Positions 1 through 7,916 of a stretch of DNA of 64,000 bases are shown here, in pieces. Source of the stretch: Cryobacterium sp. PAMC25264 (lineage in GTDB: Bacteria > Actinomycetota > Actinomycetes > Actinomycetales > Microbacteriaceae); assembly GCF_019443325.1 (NCBI RefSeq), contig NZ_CP080383.1, positions 1,922,001 through 1,986,000 of the forward strand, written 5' to 3'. The notes under the pieces are model-generated. The model did no database searches, had not been told where the DNA came from, and saw only the letters and a program-made list of their open reading frames with translations. Both the position numbers and the translations under genes were made by a program. Each line of letters begins with the position of its first letter. The first letter of the stretch is position 1.

Positions 1-1
1 C

Positions 2-520
2 AGCCATTACGGTGCCACCCGGGGCATCGCCGAGCGGATCGCCGCTGAGCTCGCCCTGGCGGGGCTCACGGTGCGGGTCTACGACGCGGCCGAGCCCCCG
101 CACGCAGAGGACGTGGCCGGAGTCGACGCCTTCGTGATCGGCAGCGCGGTGTACATGGGCCACTGGCTCCGGGACGCCACGACGTTCGTGCGCCGCTACC
201 AGCCCACCCTGCTCGAGCATCCGGTGTGGCTGTTCAGCAGCGGCCCGCTGGGCACGCCGGCGACGGATGCCGAGGCCACCGACATCCTGGCCGACACGGT
301 GCCGGCGGAAATTATCGATTTCGACAGCACAGTGCGCCCCGTAGGCCACCGGGTCTTCTTCGGTGCGATCGACCCGGGCTCCCTGAGCCTGGCGCACCGC
401 ACCATCCGACGGTTTCCGGGAGCCGCGGAAAAGATCCCGGCCGGGGACTTCCGCGACTGGCCACAGGTCGAGGCCTGGGCTCGTGAGATCGCCCGCAGCC
501 TGGTCAAGCCTGCCGCGTAA
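2..520 (+). CDS. Flavodoxin-domain protein, 5' end outside window
   Basis: The frame is open from base 2, so the N-terminus lies upstream of the window; 172 residues are visible. The visible start, S-H-Y-G-A-T-R-G-I-A, is an FMN phosphate-binding loop of the flavodoxin type. The later segment DAFVIGSAVYMGHW matches the strand and loop that contact the flavin ring. Length and layout fit the small flavodoxin family that includes HemG-type protoporphyrinogen oxidase. A heme role cannot be shown here, and it may simply be an electron carrier. It converges on thiL, with 20 bases between the two stop codons and no clear terminator between them. Confidence 0.8.
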   Translation, partial: SHYGATRGIAERIAAELALAGLTVRVYDAAEPPHAEDVAGVDAFVIGSAVYMGHWLRDATTFVRRYQPTLLEHPVWLFSSGPLGTPATDAEATDILADTVPAEIIDFDSTVRPVGHRVFFGAIDPGSLSLAHRTIRRFPGAAEKIPAGDFRDWPQVEAWAREIARSLVKPAA

Positions 521-540
521 GCGTCCGATCGGCCCCGGTT

Positions 541-1550
541 CTAGCCCGCCTGGCCGTCCCATCCGCGGTAGGGATCCCAGCCGCCCTGCGTGTGCGGTTC
601 GCCATCGACGAGCACCGTGCCGGCCTCCGCCGTCACGGAGCCCAGACGCCGGAAGCCCTCGGGCAGGGAACGGTGCGGCGGGAAGGTGGCCAGCAGGCCG
701 TGGTCTTCGCCGCCGCCCAGGGCCAACTCCCGGTTGTCGCCGAGTGCGGCAGAGTCGAAGTCGATGCCCACGCCGCTGGCCCGCGCCAGCCGGCCAGCGT
801 CGATCGCCAGGCCGTCGGAGACGTCGAGCATCGCGGTGGCCCCAGCCTCGGCCGCGGCGGGCCCCAGGTTGATCGGGGGCACCGGAGCCAGCTGGGCGGC
901 GACGAGGGCGCCATGCCTGTCCTTGAGCAGGTCCGCCTGCTCCCGGCTCGGCACGCCGTGCTCGTCGACGCCGAAGCGGAACAGCAGTCCAAGGCCGATG
1001 CCGGCGTCGCCGAGTCGCCCGGCGTGCGCCACGACGTCGCCGGGCCGGGCCCCCGAACGCAGCACGGGTGGCCGCCCCTCGAGGTCGCCGAAGGCCGTGA
1101 TCGAGAGGGTGAGCGCGTCAGCGGCCGAGAGGTCGCCCCCGACGACACCGCAGCCCGGCGCGAGAGCCTCGCAGCCGTCGCGGAGTCCATCGGCGATACC
1201 GAGGATCACCGAGATGGGCGTGGACGGCGGCGCGGCGATCGCCACGACGAGCGCCGTCGGTCGGGCCCCCATGGCGGCGACGTCGGAGAGGTTCGTCGCG
1301 GCGGCTTTCCAGCCCAGGTCGTGCGGGGTGGACCAAGCCAGTCGGAAGTCGGGCCCCTGGATCATCATGTCGCAGGTCACCACGAACCGGCCGTCCGCGG
1401 CGCTGAGCACCGCGGCGTCGTCGCCGGGGCCGAGCAGCTCGGTGTCCGCCTGCGGCAGCCGGGGAAGATCCGCGCGAGAACCTCGCCCTCGCTCAGGTCG
1501 GCCAGGGTGTCCTCCGTCGCCCAGGAGGGCACGGCTGCGGCATTCGTCAT
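541..1550 (-). CDS. thiL: Thiamine-phosphate kinase ThiL (one-base frameshift near N-terminus)
   Basis: ATP-dependent phosphorylation of thiamine monophosphate to thiamine diphosphate, the last step of cofactor synthesis. Family marks seen: GPGDDAAVL, the VTCDMMIQGPDF strand that binds metal and nucleotide, and AATNLSDVAAMGA. The ATG at 1550 opens a frame encoding MTNAAAVPSWATEDTLADL then SEGEVLARIFP, which is typical ThiL N-terminal sequence. It leaves frame at the G4 run 1461-1464. Adding one G there joins it to RLPQADTELLGPGDD in the frame used for the rest of the gene. A TTG at 1557 would open the downstream frame without a shift, but the resulting first 32 residues do not look like ThiL. 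Restored length is about 336 residues. Probable sequencing deletion. Confidence 0.88.
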
Positions 1551-1557
1551 ACTTCAA

Positions 1558-1567
1558 ACGGTAACCT
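1558..1567. promoter_or_regulatory. Overlapping divergent -10 boxes for thiL and the DUF3515 gene
   Basis: On the plus strand TAACCT (1562-1567) lies 7 nt before the ATG at 1575. On the minus strand TACCGT (1563-1558) lies 7 nt before the ATG at 1550. Both fit the TANNNT form common for actinobacterial -10 elements, and the spacing implies leaderless transcripts. The two hexamers share bases 1562-1563, so the promoters should exclude each other. No Shine-Dalgarno sequence is seen for either gene. Inference from sequence only. Confidence 0.4.
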
Positions 1568-1574
1568 GAATGGA

Positions 1575-2156
1575 ATGACTCCCCCGTTCACGACCCCGTT
1601 CCCGGTACCGCATCCGGCATCCGGCCCGGCCCGGCCCCTGACAAACGACGGCCCCGCCGGCCGCCCCCGGCGCATCCGCCTGCGCACGGCCTGCGCCGGG
1701 GTTGTCGCGCTCGGCGCGATCCTACTCACCGGCTGCTCGGCCGCCATTCCCCTCCAACCCGCCGCGGATGCCGTGAACCCGGCCTGCGCCGACATCATCG
1801 TGCGACTGCCCACCACGGTGGCCGACCAGCCCGAGCGGGAGACCAACGCCCAGGCCACGGGCGCCTGGGGCGACCCGGCGGCCGTGCTGCTCACCTGCGG
1901 CGTCGATGTGCCAGGTCCCACGACGCTGCCCTGCGTCAGCATCAACGGCATCGACTGGATCGAGGACGATTCGGACAAGCCCCGCTACCGTTACACGACC
2001 TACGGGCGCGACCCGGCCACGGAGGTCTACATCGACTCAGAGCTTGTGAGCGGCTCGACAACCCTGGTGGATCTCGCCTCCGCCATTGCGAACGTTCCCG
2101 CGACCACGCAGTGCGTGGGCGCCAACGACGTGACACTACCCGGCAACACGCCCTGA
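1575..2156 (+). CDS. DUF3515 family lipoprotein
   Basis: 193-residue predicted lipoprotein of the actinobacterial DUF3515 family; function unknown. After an N-terminal extension rich in Pro and Arg there is a hydrophobic stretch, ACAGVVALGAILLTGC, whose LTGC is a lipobox with Cys near residue 54. The extracellular part contains the family's conserved cysteines (PACADI, LLTCGVDVP, LPCVSINGIDW). The start used gives a long pre-signal extension; a later in-frame start is possible, but the TANNNT box 7 nt upstream supports this one. The family commonly neighbours thiL and ddl, as it does here, although this copy points away from both. Confidence 0.8.
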   Translation: MTPPFTTPFPVPHPASGPARPLTNDGPAGRPRRIRLRTACAGVVALGAILLTGCSAAIPLQPAADAVNPACADIIVRLPTTVADQPERETNAQATGAWGDPAAVLLTCGVDVPGPTTLPCVSINGIDWIEDDSDKPRYRYTTYGRDPATEVYIDSELVSGSTTLVDLASAIANVPATTQCVGANDVTLPGNTP

Positions 2157-2158
2157 CC

Positions 2159-2548
2159 ATGACGGCCTGGCTGCTCCTGGCCGGGGCGATCGCGAGTGAG
2201 GTCGCAGCGTCGCTGTCACTCAAGGGCGCTCTGGACCAGCCGGCCTGGTACGTGCTCGTCGTCGCCGGATACGCCTGCTCCTTCGTGCTGCTGGCTGCCG
2301 TGCTGCGCCGGGGCTTCCCCCTCGGGGTGGCCTACGGCATCTGGGGTGCCGTGGGAGTCGCCGCGACGGCGTTGCTGGCGGCCGCAATTTTCGGCGAAGC
2401 GCTCACACCCCTGATGCTGGCCGGGATGGCGTTGATCATCTGCGGCGTCCTGTGCGTGGAGCTCGGCTCGCAGCAGGCCGGGCGCCGGTCGGCAGCGAGA
2501 GGGGCCCAGGCCGGCCACCCGCCGGTGCCGCCCGAGGTGGCCCCGTGA
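2159..2548 (+). CDS. SMR family multidrug/cation efflux subunit A
   Basis: 129-residue four-helix membrane protein of the small multidrug resistance family, a proton-coupled exporter of cationic compounds. The membrane-embedded acidic residue is seen in AGAIASEVAAS near residue 14, and the family signature GVAYGIWGAVGVA follows in helix 3. The start is ATG 2159, two bases after the stop of the lipoprotein gene; an earlier GTG at 2111 would read into that gene. A C-terminal tail of about 25 Pro/Ala/Arg-rich residues follows helix 4. It overlaps the next SMR gene by one base, as expected for a heterodimer of the EbrAB or YkkCD kind. Substrate unknown. Confidence 0.85.
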   Translation: MTAWLLLAGAIASEVAASLSLKGALDQPAWYVLVVAGYACSFVLLAAVLRRGFPLGVAYGIWGAVGVAATALLAAAIFGEALTPLMLAGMALIICGVLCVELGSQQAGRRSAARGAQAGHPPVPPEVAP

Positions 2549-2868
2549 TGGGATGGCTGTTCCTGGCCGGCGCGATCCTGACCGAGGTCACGGCCACCCT
2601 CTCGCTGCGCGCCGCCGTGCACGGCCGGCGCGCCTGGTACCTCGTCGTGGCGCTGGGGTACCTCGCGGCGTTCTCCCTGCTCTCGTTGGCCCTGGGCGCG
2701 GGCCTACCCCTCGGGGTCGCATACGGGGTCTGGGCCGCCGTGGGCGTGGCCCTGACTGCCCTGGCCAGCAAGGTGCTCTTCGGTGAGCCGCTCACCTGGC
2801 TGATGGCCGCAGGGATGGCCCTCATCATGGGTGGGGTGCTGCTCGTGGAGCTGGGCGCGGCGCACTAG
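2548..2868 (+). CDS. SMR family multidrug/cation efflux subunit B
   Basis: 106-residue partner of the preceding SMR subunit, with the acidic residue in AGAILTEVTAT and the signature GVAYGVWAAVGVA. It lacks the long C-terminal tail, so the two subunits are distinguishable, which fits an obligate two-component pump in which the partners have opposite membrane topology. The ATG at 2548 overlaps the TGA of subunit A (TGATG). Both subunits sit between the lipoprotein gene and ddl and end at a strong hairpin. No guanidine riboswitch is recognised upstream, so a guanidinium-export role is not supported. Confidence 0.85.
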   Translation: MGWLFLAGAILTEVTATLSLRAAVHGRRAWYLVVALGYLAAFSLLSLALGAGLPLGVAYGVWAAVGVALTALASKVLFGEPLTWLMAAGMALIMGGVLLVELGAAH

Positions 2869-2886
2869 CGTCGCACCCGTTGGAGT

Positions 2887-2912
2887 CGGCGCCGCCCGGT
2901 CGGGCGGCGCCG
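2887..2912. terminator. Strong hairpin between converging SMR and ddl genes
   Basis: CGGCGCCGCCCG and CGGGCGGCGCCG form a perfect 12-base inverted repeat separated by GT (a practical stem of about 11 bp). It lies 18 bases after the SMR stop and 4 bases after the ddl stop in the opposite direction, so it can serve both. No T-run follows, which is usual in high-GC actinobacteria. Confidence 0.6.
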
Positions 2913-2916
2913 GCGA

Positions 2917-4047
2917 CTACTCGGCTGTAGCGGCAACCGGCTCGGAGCGCCGGCGACGTGCCGACCGAGCCAGGGCCACCTCGATGAGCTCGTCGATCAG
3001 CTGCGGGTAGGTGTAGCCGCTGGCCAGCCAGCAGCTGGGGAACATCGAGATCGGTGTGAAGCCGGGCATGGTGTTGATCTCGTTGATCACCCAGCCCTGC
3101 TCGGTGAGGAAGAAATCCACCCGGGCAAGGCCGTCGGCATCGATGGCTTCGAAGGCCCGCACGGCGATGCGTTGCATCTCGGCCAGGTCATCGGCCGGAA
3201 GCACCGCGGGGCAGACCAGGTCGATACCGTCGGCATCCAGATACTTGGCGGCGAAGTCGTAGAAGTCGCGGCCGGTGACCACGACCTCTCCGGCGACGGA
3301 AGCGTGGGTGGGCTCGCCGGGGCGGCCCTGCAGCACGGCGACCTCGAGTTCGCGGCCGACCAGGCCCACCTCGATGAGCACCTTGTCGTCCTCGGCCAGC
3401 GCCACGGCCATGGCCTCGGCCAGCTGGTCGGGGCTGGATACCCGGCTCACGCCCACGCTCGAGCCGGCCCTGGCGGGCTTCACGAAGGCGGGCAGGCCCA
3501 GTTCCTCGAGTGCCGCATAGGCCATGCCGGGCGCTTCGTCCCAGTCGTCGGCGGTGATGGTGCGCCACGGCGCAACGGCCAGCGACGCGTGCTGGAGCAC
3601 GGTTTTGGTGTAGTGCTTGTCCATGCCCAGAGCTGAGGCGAGCACGCCGGAGCCGACGAACGGCAGGTCGACGAGCTCGAGCATGCCCTGCACGGTGCCG
3701 TCCTCACCGTACGGGCCGTGCAGGATCGGGAACACCAGGTCGACGGTTCCGAGGCTGCGGCGCCCCGAGGCGTCCACGATGCTGAGTTCCCGGTTGCCGG
3801 CGCTGTCGGGCCAGAGCACCCTGGTGCCGTTGTCGGTCACCTCGGGCAGGGCCGATGCGGTCAGCGCAAATTTCTCCGGGTCGTCGTCTTCGAGCACGAA
3901 GGCGCCGTCACGTGTGATGCCCACCGGGATGACGGTGTAGCGGTCACGGTCAATTGCGGCCAGCACTCCGCCCGCTGTGGCGCAGCTGATCGAATGTTCG
4001 CTTGACCGCCCCCCAAACAGCAGCGCTACCGTGAGTTTGTCCGTCAT
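2917..4047 (-). CDS. ddl: D-alanine--D-alanine ligase
   Basis: ATP-dependent joining of two D-alanines for peptidoglycan precursor synthesis in the cytoplasm. The N-terminus VALLFGGRSSEHSISCATA and the stretch HGPYGEDGTVQGMLEL are classic Ddl motifs. The ATP-grasp core follows (FVKPARAGSSVGVSRV) and the metal-binding end reads RVDFFLTEQG then INEINTMPGFTPISMFP. 376 residues is normal. The start is ATG 4047, with AAAGGA about 7 bases upstream; the earlier ATG lies inside gpsA and is not needed. The first 98 bases overlap the gpsA 3' end in another frame. Last gene of the leuC-to-ddl run. Confidence 0.95.
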   Translation of the reverse strand: MTDKLTVALLFGGRSSEHSISCATAGGVLAAIDRDRYTVIPVGITRDGAFVLEDDDPEKFALTASALPEVTDNGTRVLWPDSAGNRELSIVDASGRRSLGTVDLVFPILHGPYGEDGTVQGMLELVDLPFVGSGVLASALGMDKHYTKTVLQHASLAVAPWRTITADDWDEAPGMAYAALEELGLPAFVKPARAGSSVGVSRVSSPDQLAEAMAVALAEDDKVLIEVGLVGRELEVAVLQGRPGEPTHASVAGEVVVTGRDFYDFAAKYLDADGIDLVCPAVLPADDLAEMQRIAVRAFEAIDADGLARVDFFLTEQGWVINEINTMPGFTPISMFPSCWLASGYTYPQLIDELIEVALARSARRRRSEPVAATAE

Positions 4048-5077
4048 CAATGGTCCTTTCACCCTGCGGTGCGCCGGAGTCCGTCGTGAGGTGCGGCGCA
4101 ATATCCCGCGGCTTCAGCGTACCGGCCAGCACCTGGCGCACCTGTTCGACGATGGGCATGTCGACGCCCTTGGCCCGGGCGAGTTCGAGGATCGGGCTGA
4201 CCGAGGCGAGCCCTTCGGTGGTCTGTTGCATCTGGGCGATGACGTCGTTGTAGCTGTAGCCCTGGCCCAGCAGCCTCCCAGCGGTGTTGTTGCGGGACAG
4301 CGGGGACTGGCAGGTGGCGATGAGGTCGCCCAGGCCCGCCAGACCAGCGAGGGTCTCGGGCTGCGCCCCGTACGCCACCGCGAAGTCGGTCATCTCCACG
4401 AGCCCGCGGGTGATGATCGACGCCTTGGTGTTCTCCCCGTAACCGACGCCGTCGACGATGCCGATCGCCACAGCGATGAGGTTCTTGAGCACGCCGCCGA
4501 ACTCGGTACCGATGACATCCGTGTTGACGTAGGAGCGGAAGTACTTCGTAGTGGCCAACAGGGCCACGGCATGGGCGGTCTCCAGGCTGGACGAGGAGAC
4601 CACGGCGGCGGTCGGCTGCTCCTTCGCGATCTCCAGGGCCAGGTTCGGCCCCGAGATGGCCGCGATACGGGCCGGATCGATGGGCAGGACCTGCTCGATG
4701 ATCTCGCTCATCCGCAGCCCGGACGCCCGCTCGACGCCCTTCATGAGCGACACAATGGTGGCCGTGGGTGCCAGGAACGGCTCGGCCTGGATGAGGTTCT
4801 CGCGCAAGGACTGGCTCGGCACTGAGACGAAGACGTGTTCTGCTCCCGCCAGCGCCAGGTCGAGCCTGGAGGTGGCGCGCAGCCCGACCGGCAGGTTGAT
4901 GCCCGGCAGGTAGTCGCTGTTGCGACGGCCCTCGGTGATCTCCCGCGCCAGTTCAGGGCGGCGGGCCCAGAGAACGACATCGGCGCCGCCGTCGGTGAGG
5001 ATCTTGGCAAAGGTGGTGCCCCAGCTTCCCGCGCCGAGAACGGCTACCCGGGTTCCTGGCTGGACTCTAGGCTTCAA
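3950..5077 (-). CDS. gpsA: Glycerol-3-phosphate dehydrogenase [NAD(P)+]
   Basis: Makes sn-glycerol 3-phosphate from dihydroxyacetone phosphate for phospholipid synthesis. Rossmann loop VLGAGSWGTTFAKIL is near the N-terminus. Also seen: VSLMKGVE, AAISGPNLALEIA, and the substrate-binding region TEFGGVLKNLIAVAIG with TRGLVEMTDFAVAYGA and GLAGLGDLIATC. Start chosen is TTG 5077, overlapping the plsC stop by 11 bases; upstream in-frame codons lie inside plsC. 375 residues is longer than the usual 330-345, because the C-terminal tail after GERT reads 98 bases into ddl. It sits between plsC and ddl, two other envelope genes. Confidence 0.92.
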   Translation of the reverse strand: MKPRVQPGTRVAVLGAGSWGTTFAKILTDGGADVVLWARRPELAREITEGRRNSDYLPGINLPVGLRATSRLDLALAGAEHVFVSVPSQSLRENLIQAEPFLAPTATIVSLMKGVERASGLRMSEIIEQVLPIDPARIAAISGPNLALEIAKEQPTAAVVSSSSLETAHAVALLATTKYFRSYVNTDVIGTEFGGVLKNLIAVAIGIVDGVGYGENTKASIITRGLVEMTDFAVAYGAQPETLAGLAGLGDLIATCQSPLSRNNTAGRLLGQGYSYNDVIAQMQQTTEGLASVSPILELARAKGVDMPIVEQVRQVLAGTLKPRDIAPHLTTDSGAPQGERTIDDGQTHGSAAVWGAVKRTFDQLRHSGRSAGRN

Positions 5078-5879
5078 AGCGGCCGGTCTCTTTCTGGTCG
5101 TGCTCGGACGGGTTCCAGCGCTTGATCGGCGCCTTCTCCTGACGGAGGTCCTCGAGCAGGGCGGTGATGGCATCCATCACCACGGCGGTCGCTTCGTTCA
5201 GCGTGGCCGTGTCGAGGTTGCGGCCGCGGAATTCGGCCAGGTCGAGCGGGTCGCCGATTTTCACGAGGATGGTCTTGCGCGGGAACAGGTGCAGCTTGTT
5301 GGAGTAACGCTCCATGAGCTGCTGGGTGCCCCAGTGCGCTGCGGGGACGATGGGGATGCCCTGCTCGAGGGCGATGCGCACAGCGCCGCTCTTGCCGCGC
5401 ATGGGCCACAGTTCCGGGTCACGGGTGAGCGACCCTTCCGGGTACACCACCACCATCTGGCCGCGTTCGACGAGGCGTCTGGCCGCCTTGACGGGTTCGC
5501 TGCCGCGCACCGATCCGCCGCGCTGCACGGGGATCTGGCCCGACTTCGTCAGGAGCCAGCCGGCAACGGGCAGCTTGAACAGCGACGCCTTGGCCAGGAA
5601 GCGGGGCAGGCGGCCGAGCTTCCAGCTCACCATGCCCATGACGATCGGGTCGATCTCGCTGTAGTGGTTGGGCGAGAAGACGAACGCGCCCTGCCGGGGG
5701 AACTTATGACCGTCGGTGATCGTGTAGCGCGCCGCCACGTTCATCGCCGGAACGACCAACGCGGCCAGCAGCCAGAAGATCGACGGTCTGCTCTTTTCGG
5801 AGCGAACCTTCCGGGTCACCGGAGACGATGAGGAGGCGGGATCGGGCACGTTCGACTGTGGCACGTTTGCATCTGGCAC
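5067..5879 (-). CDS. plsC: 1-acyl-sn-glycerol-3-phosphate acyltransferase (PlsC family)
   Basis: Membrane-associated acyltransferase that makes phosphatidic acid. The catalytic HX4D box is in SPNHYSEIDP, the substrate-binding box in VVYPEGSLTRD, and the hydrophobic anchor is SIFWLLAALVVPAMNV near residues 30-45. Start taken at GTG 5879, 7 bases past the murA stop, with AAGGA ten bases upstream; other in-frame starts lie inside murA. 270 residues. Gene order murA-plsC-gpsA couples acyl transfer with supply of its glycerol phosphate backbone. Confidence 0.9.
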   Translation of the reverse strand: MPDANVPQSNVPDPASSSSPVTRKVRSEKSRPSIFWLLAALVVPAMNVAARYTITDGHKFPRQGAFVFSPNHYSEIDPIVMGMVSWKLGRLPRFLAKASLFKLPVAGWLLTKSGQIPVQRGGSVRGSEPVKAARRLVERGQMVVVYPEGSLTRDPELWPMRGKSGAVRIALEQGIPIVPAAHWGTQQLMERYSNKLHLFPRKTILVKIGDPLDLAEFRGRNLDTATLNEATAVVMDAITALLEDLRQEKAPIKRWNPSEHDQKETGRFEA

Positions 5880-5886
5880 GGTGCCA

Positions 5887-7301
5887 TTATCCTTCGAGAT
5901 CGAAGTCAGCCCCCAACAGACGCAGCTTGGTGATGAAGTTCTCGTATCCACGGCTGATGATTCCCACGTTGCTCACGGTGGAGGTTCCCTCGGCCGTCAG
6001 TGCCGCGATGAGGTGGCTGAAGCCACCGCGGAGGTCCGGGACCTCGATGTCGGCGCCGACGAGCTTGGTGGGGCCGGCGATGACCGCGGAGTGGTTGAAG
6101 TTGCGCTGGCCGAAACGGCACGGGTGCCCGCCGAGGCATTCGCGGTGGATCTGGATGGTCGCGCCCATTTCCACGAGTGCGTCGACGAAGCCGAAGCGCT
6201 GCTCGTAGACGGTCTCGTGCACGATCGAGACACCGTGGGCGTGCGTGAGGGCGATCACGAGCGGCTGCTGCCAGTCGGTCATGAAGCCGGGGTGGACATC
6301 CGTCTCGATGATGACGGGCTTGAGGTCGCCGCCCGGGTGGTAGAACCGGATGCCGTCGTCGTGGATGTCGAACGCGCCGCCGACCTTGCGGAAGACGTTG
6401 AGGAAGGTGAGCATCTCGGCCTGCTTGGCGCCGCCGACGAAGATGTCGCCGTCGGTGGCCAGTGCGGCCGCCGCCCAGCTGGCGGCCTCATTGCGGTCGA
6501 ACAGGGCACGGTGCTGGTAGCCCTGCAGGCTGTCGACTCCCTCGATGCGGATGACCCGGTCGGTGTCGACCGTGATGATGGCGCCCATCTTCTGCAGGAT
6601 GTTGATCAGGTCCATGATCTCGGGCTCGATGGCCGCGTTCTTGAGCTCGGTGATGCCCTCGGCGCGCACGGCGGTCAGCAGCACCTGCTCGGTCGCCCCG
6701 ACGCTCGGGTAGGGCAGCTCCACCTTGGTGCCCTTGAGGCCGTTCGGTGCCGACATGCGGATGCCGTCCGGCTGCTTCTCGACAACGGCGCCGAACTTGC
6801 GCAGCACCTCGAGGTGGTAGTCGATCGGTCGGTCTCCGATACGGCAGCCGCCGAGCTCGGGGATGAATGCTTCGCCGAGGCGGTGCAGCAGCGGGCCGCA
6901 GAAGAGGATCGGGATGCGGGAGGAGCCGGCGTGTGCGTCGATGTCGGCGTAGTGCGCGCTCTCCACGTCCACCGGTCCAACTGCAGGCTGCCGGGCTCGT
7001 CACCCTCGGTGACCTTGACGCCATGCGCCTCGAGCAGGCCGCGCACGATGCGCACGTCGCTGATGTTCGGCACGTCACGCAGGATGCTGGGCGTCTCACC
7101 GAGGAGCGCGGCGACCATGGCCTTGGTGACCAGGTTCTTGGCACCCTTGACCTCGATGCGACCCACCAGGGGGCGGCCGCCGCGGATGGTGATCTTGTCG
7201 CCGATCAGGCCCACATTGGCTCCGTGACTTTGCGCGTTTCCGCGCTCTGAGAGGTCGTTGACGTTCTCGTGGACCTGGTTGGATTCGCCGACGATGATCA
7301 C
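5887..7301 (-). CDS. murA: UDP-N-acetylglucosamine 1-carboxyvinyltransferase (one-base frameshift)
   Basis: First committed step of peptidoglycan synthesis: enolpyruvyl transfer from PEP to UDP-GlcNAc. The N-terminal part ([19 protein letters not shown]) is in one frame and the rest in another. At G2 6974-6975 one extra G joins EPGSLQLD to [19 protein letters not shown], exactly the expected sequence. The catalytic loop reads GGCRIGDRP, so the active-site residue is Cys, as in fosfomycin-sensitive enzymes, not Asp as in mycobacteria. GTG 7301 overlaps the leuD stop as GTGA. Restored protein is about 471 residues, with an N-terminal extension of about 30 residues. Since murA is usually essential, an intact gene is likely in the organism. 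Confidence 0.92.
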
Positions 7302-7906
7302 AAATTTACCTGCCTTGCGGGGAGAGTGCGGGGGCGCCAGGGCTCCCGGTGGGATTCGAATTCTGCGATCCGCGCTTCGTCGCGCAAAGTCAGGCCGATG
7401 TCGTCGAGGCCTTCCAGCAGTCGCCATCTAGTGTATTCGTCGACCTCGAATGAGACTGTGAGGTCGCCGACACTGGCAGTACAGGCAACCAGATCGACTG
7501 TCAATTCTATTCCGGGGTCTGCCTCGAGCACGGCCCAGAGGGTCTCCGCGTCGGCCTCGCTGATCTGGCCGGCGAGCAGGCCCTGCTTGCCCGAGTTGCC
7601 CCGGAAGATGTCGCCGAACCGGGGGCTGAGCACCACGTCGAAGCCGAAATCACGCAGCGCCCAGACGGCGTGTTCCCGGGAGGATCCGGTACCGAAATCG
7701 GCTCCGGCCACCAGCACTCGGGGGCTGCGATAAGCCTCCTGATTGAGAATGAACTCAGGATCCTGACGCCAGCCGTAGAACAGGGCGTCCTCGAATCCGG
7801 TCTTGGTGACACGTTTGAGGAACACCGCGGGGATGATCTGGTCGGTATCGACGTTCGAGCGCCGCAGGGGCACGGCTACGCCGGTGACGGTGGTGAATTT
7901 TTGCAT
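7298..7906 (-). CDS. leuD: 3-isopropylmalate dehydratase small subunit
   Basis: Small swivelling subunit of isopropylmalate isomerase in leucine synthesis. Marks seen: [19 protein letters not shown] at the N-terminus and [17 protein letters not shown], the aconitase-like substrate-binding loop, followed by [15 protein letters not shown]. 202 residues, normal. It follows leuC by 10 bases and overlaps murA by 4 bases (GTGA), so murA expression is probably tied to the leucine operon. Confidence 0.96.
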   Translation of the reverse strand: MQKFTTVTGVAVPLRRSNVDTDQIIPAVFLKRVTKTGFEDALFYGWRQDPEFILNQEAYRSPRVLVAGADFGTGSSREHAVWALRDFGFDVVLSPRFGDIFRGNSGKQGLLAGQISEADAETLWAVLEADPGIELTVDLVACTASVGDLTVSFEVDEYTRWRLLEGLDDIGLTLRDEARIAEFESHREPWRPRTLPARQVNL

Positions 7907-7916
7907 GTCGGATCTC

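Noticed and set aside
7300..7427. Upstream extension of murA to 7427
   Set aside because: It would run inside leuD in another frame; the GTGA overlap start at 7301 is the usual arrangement.
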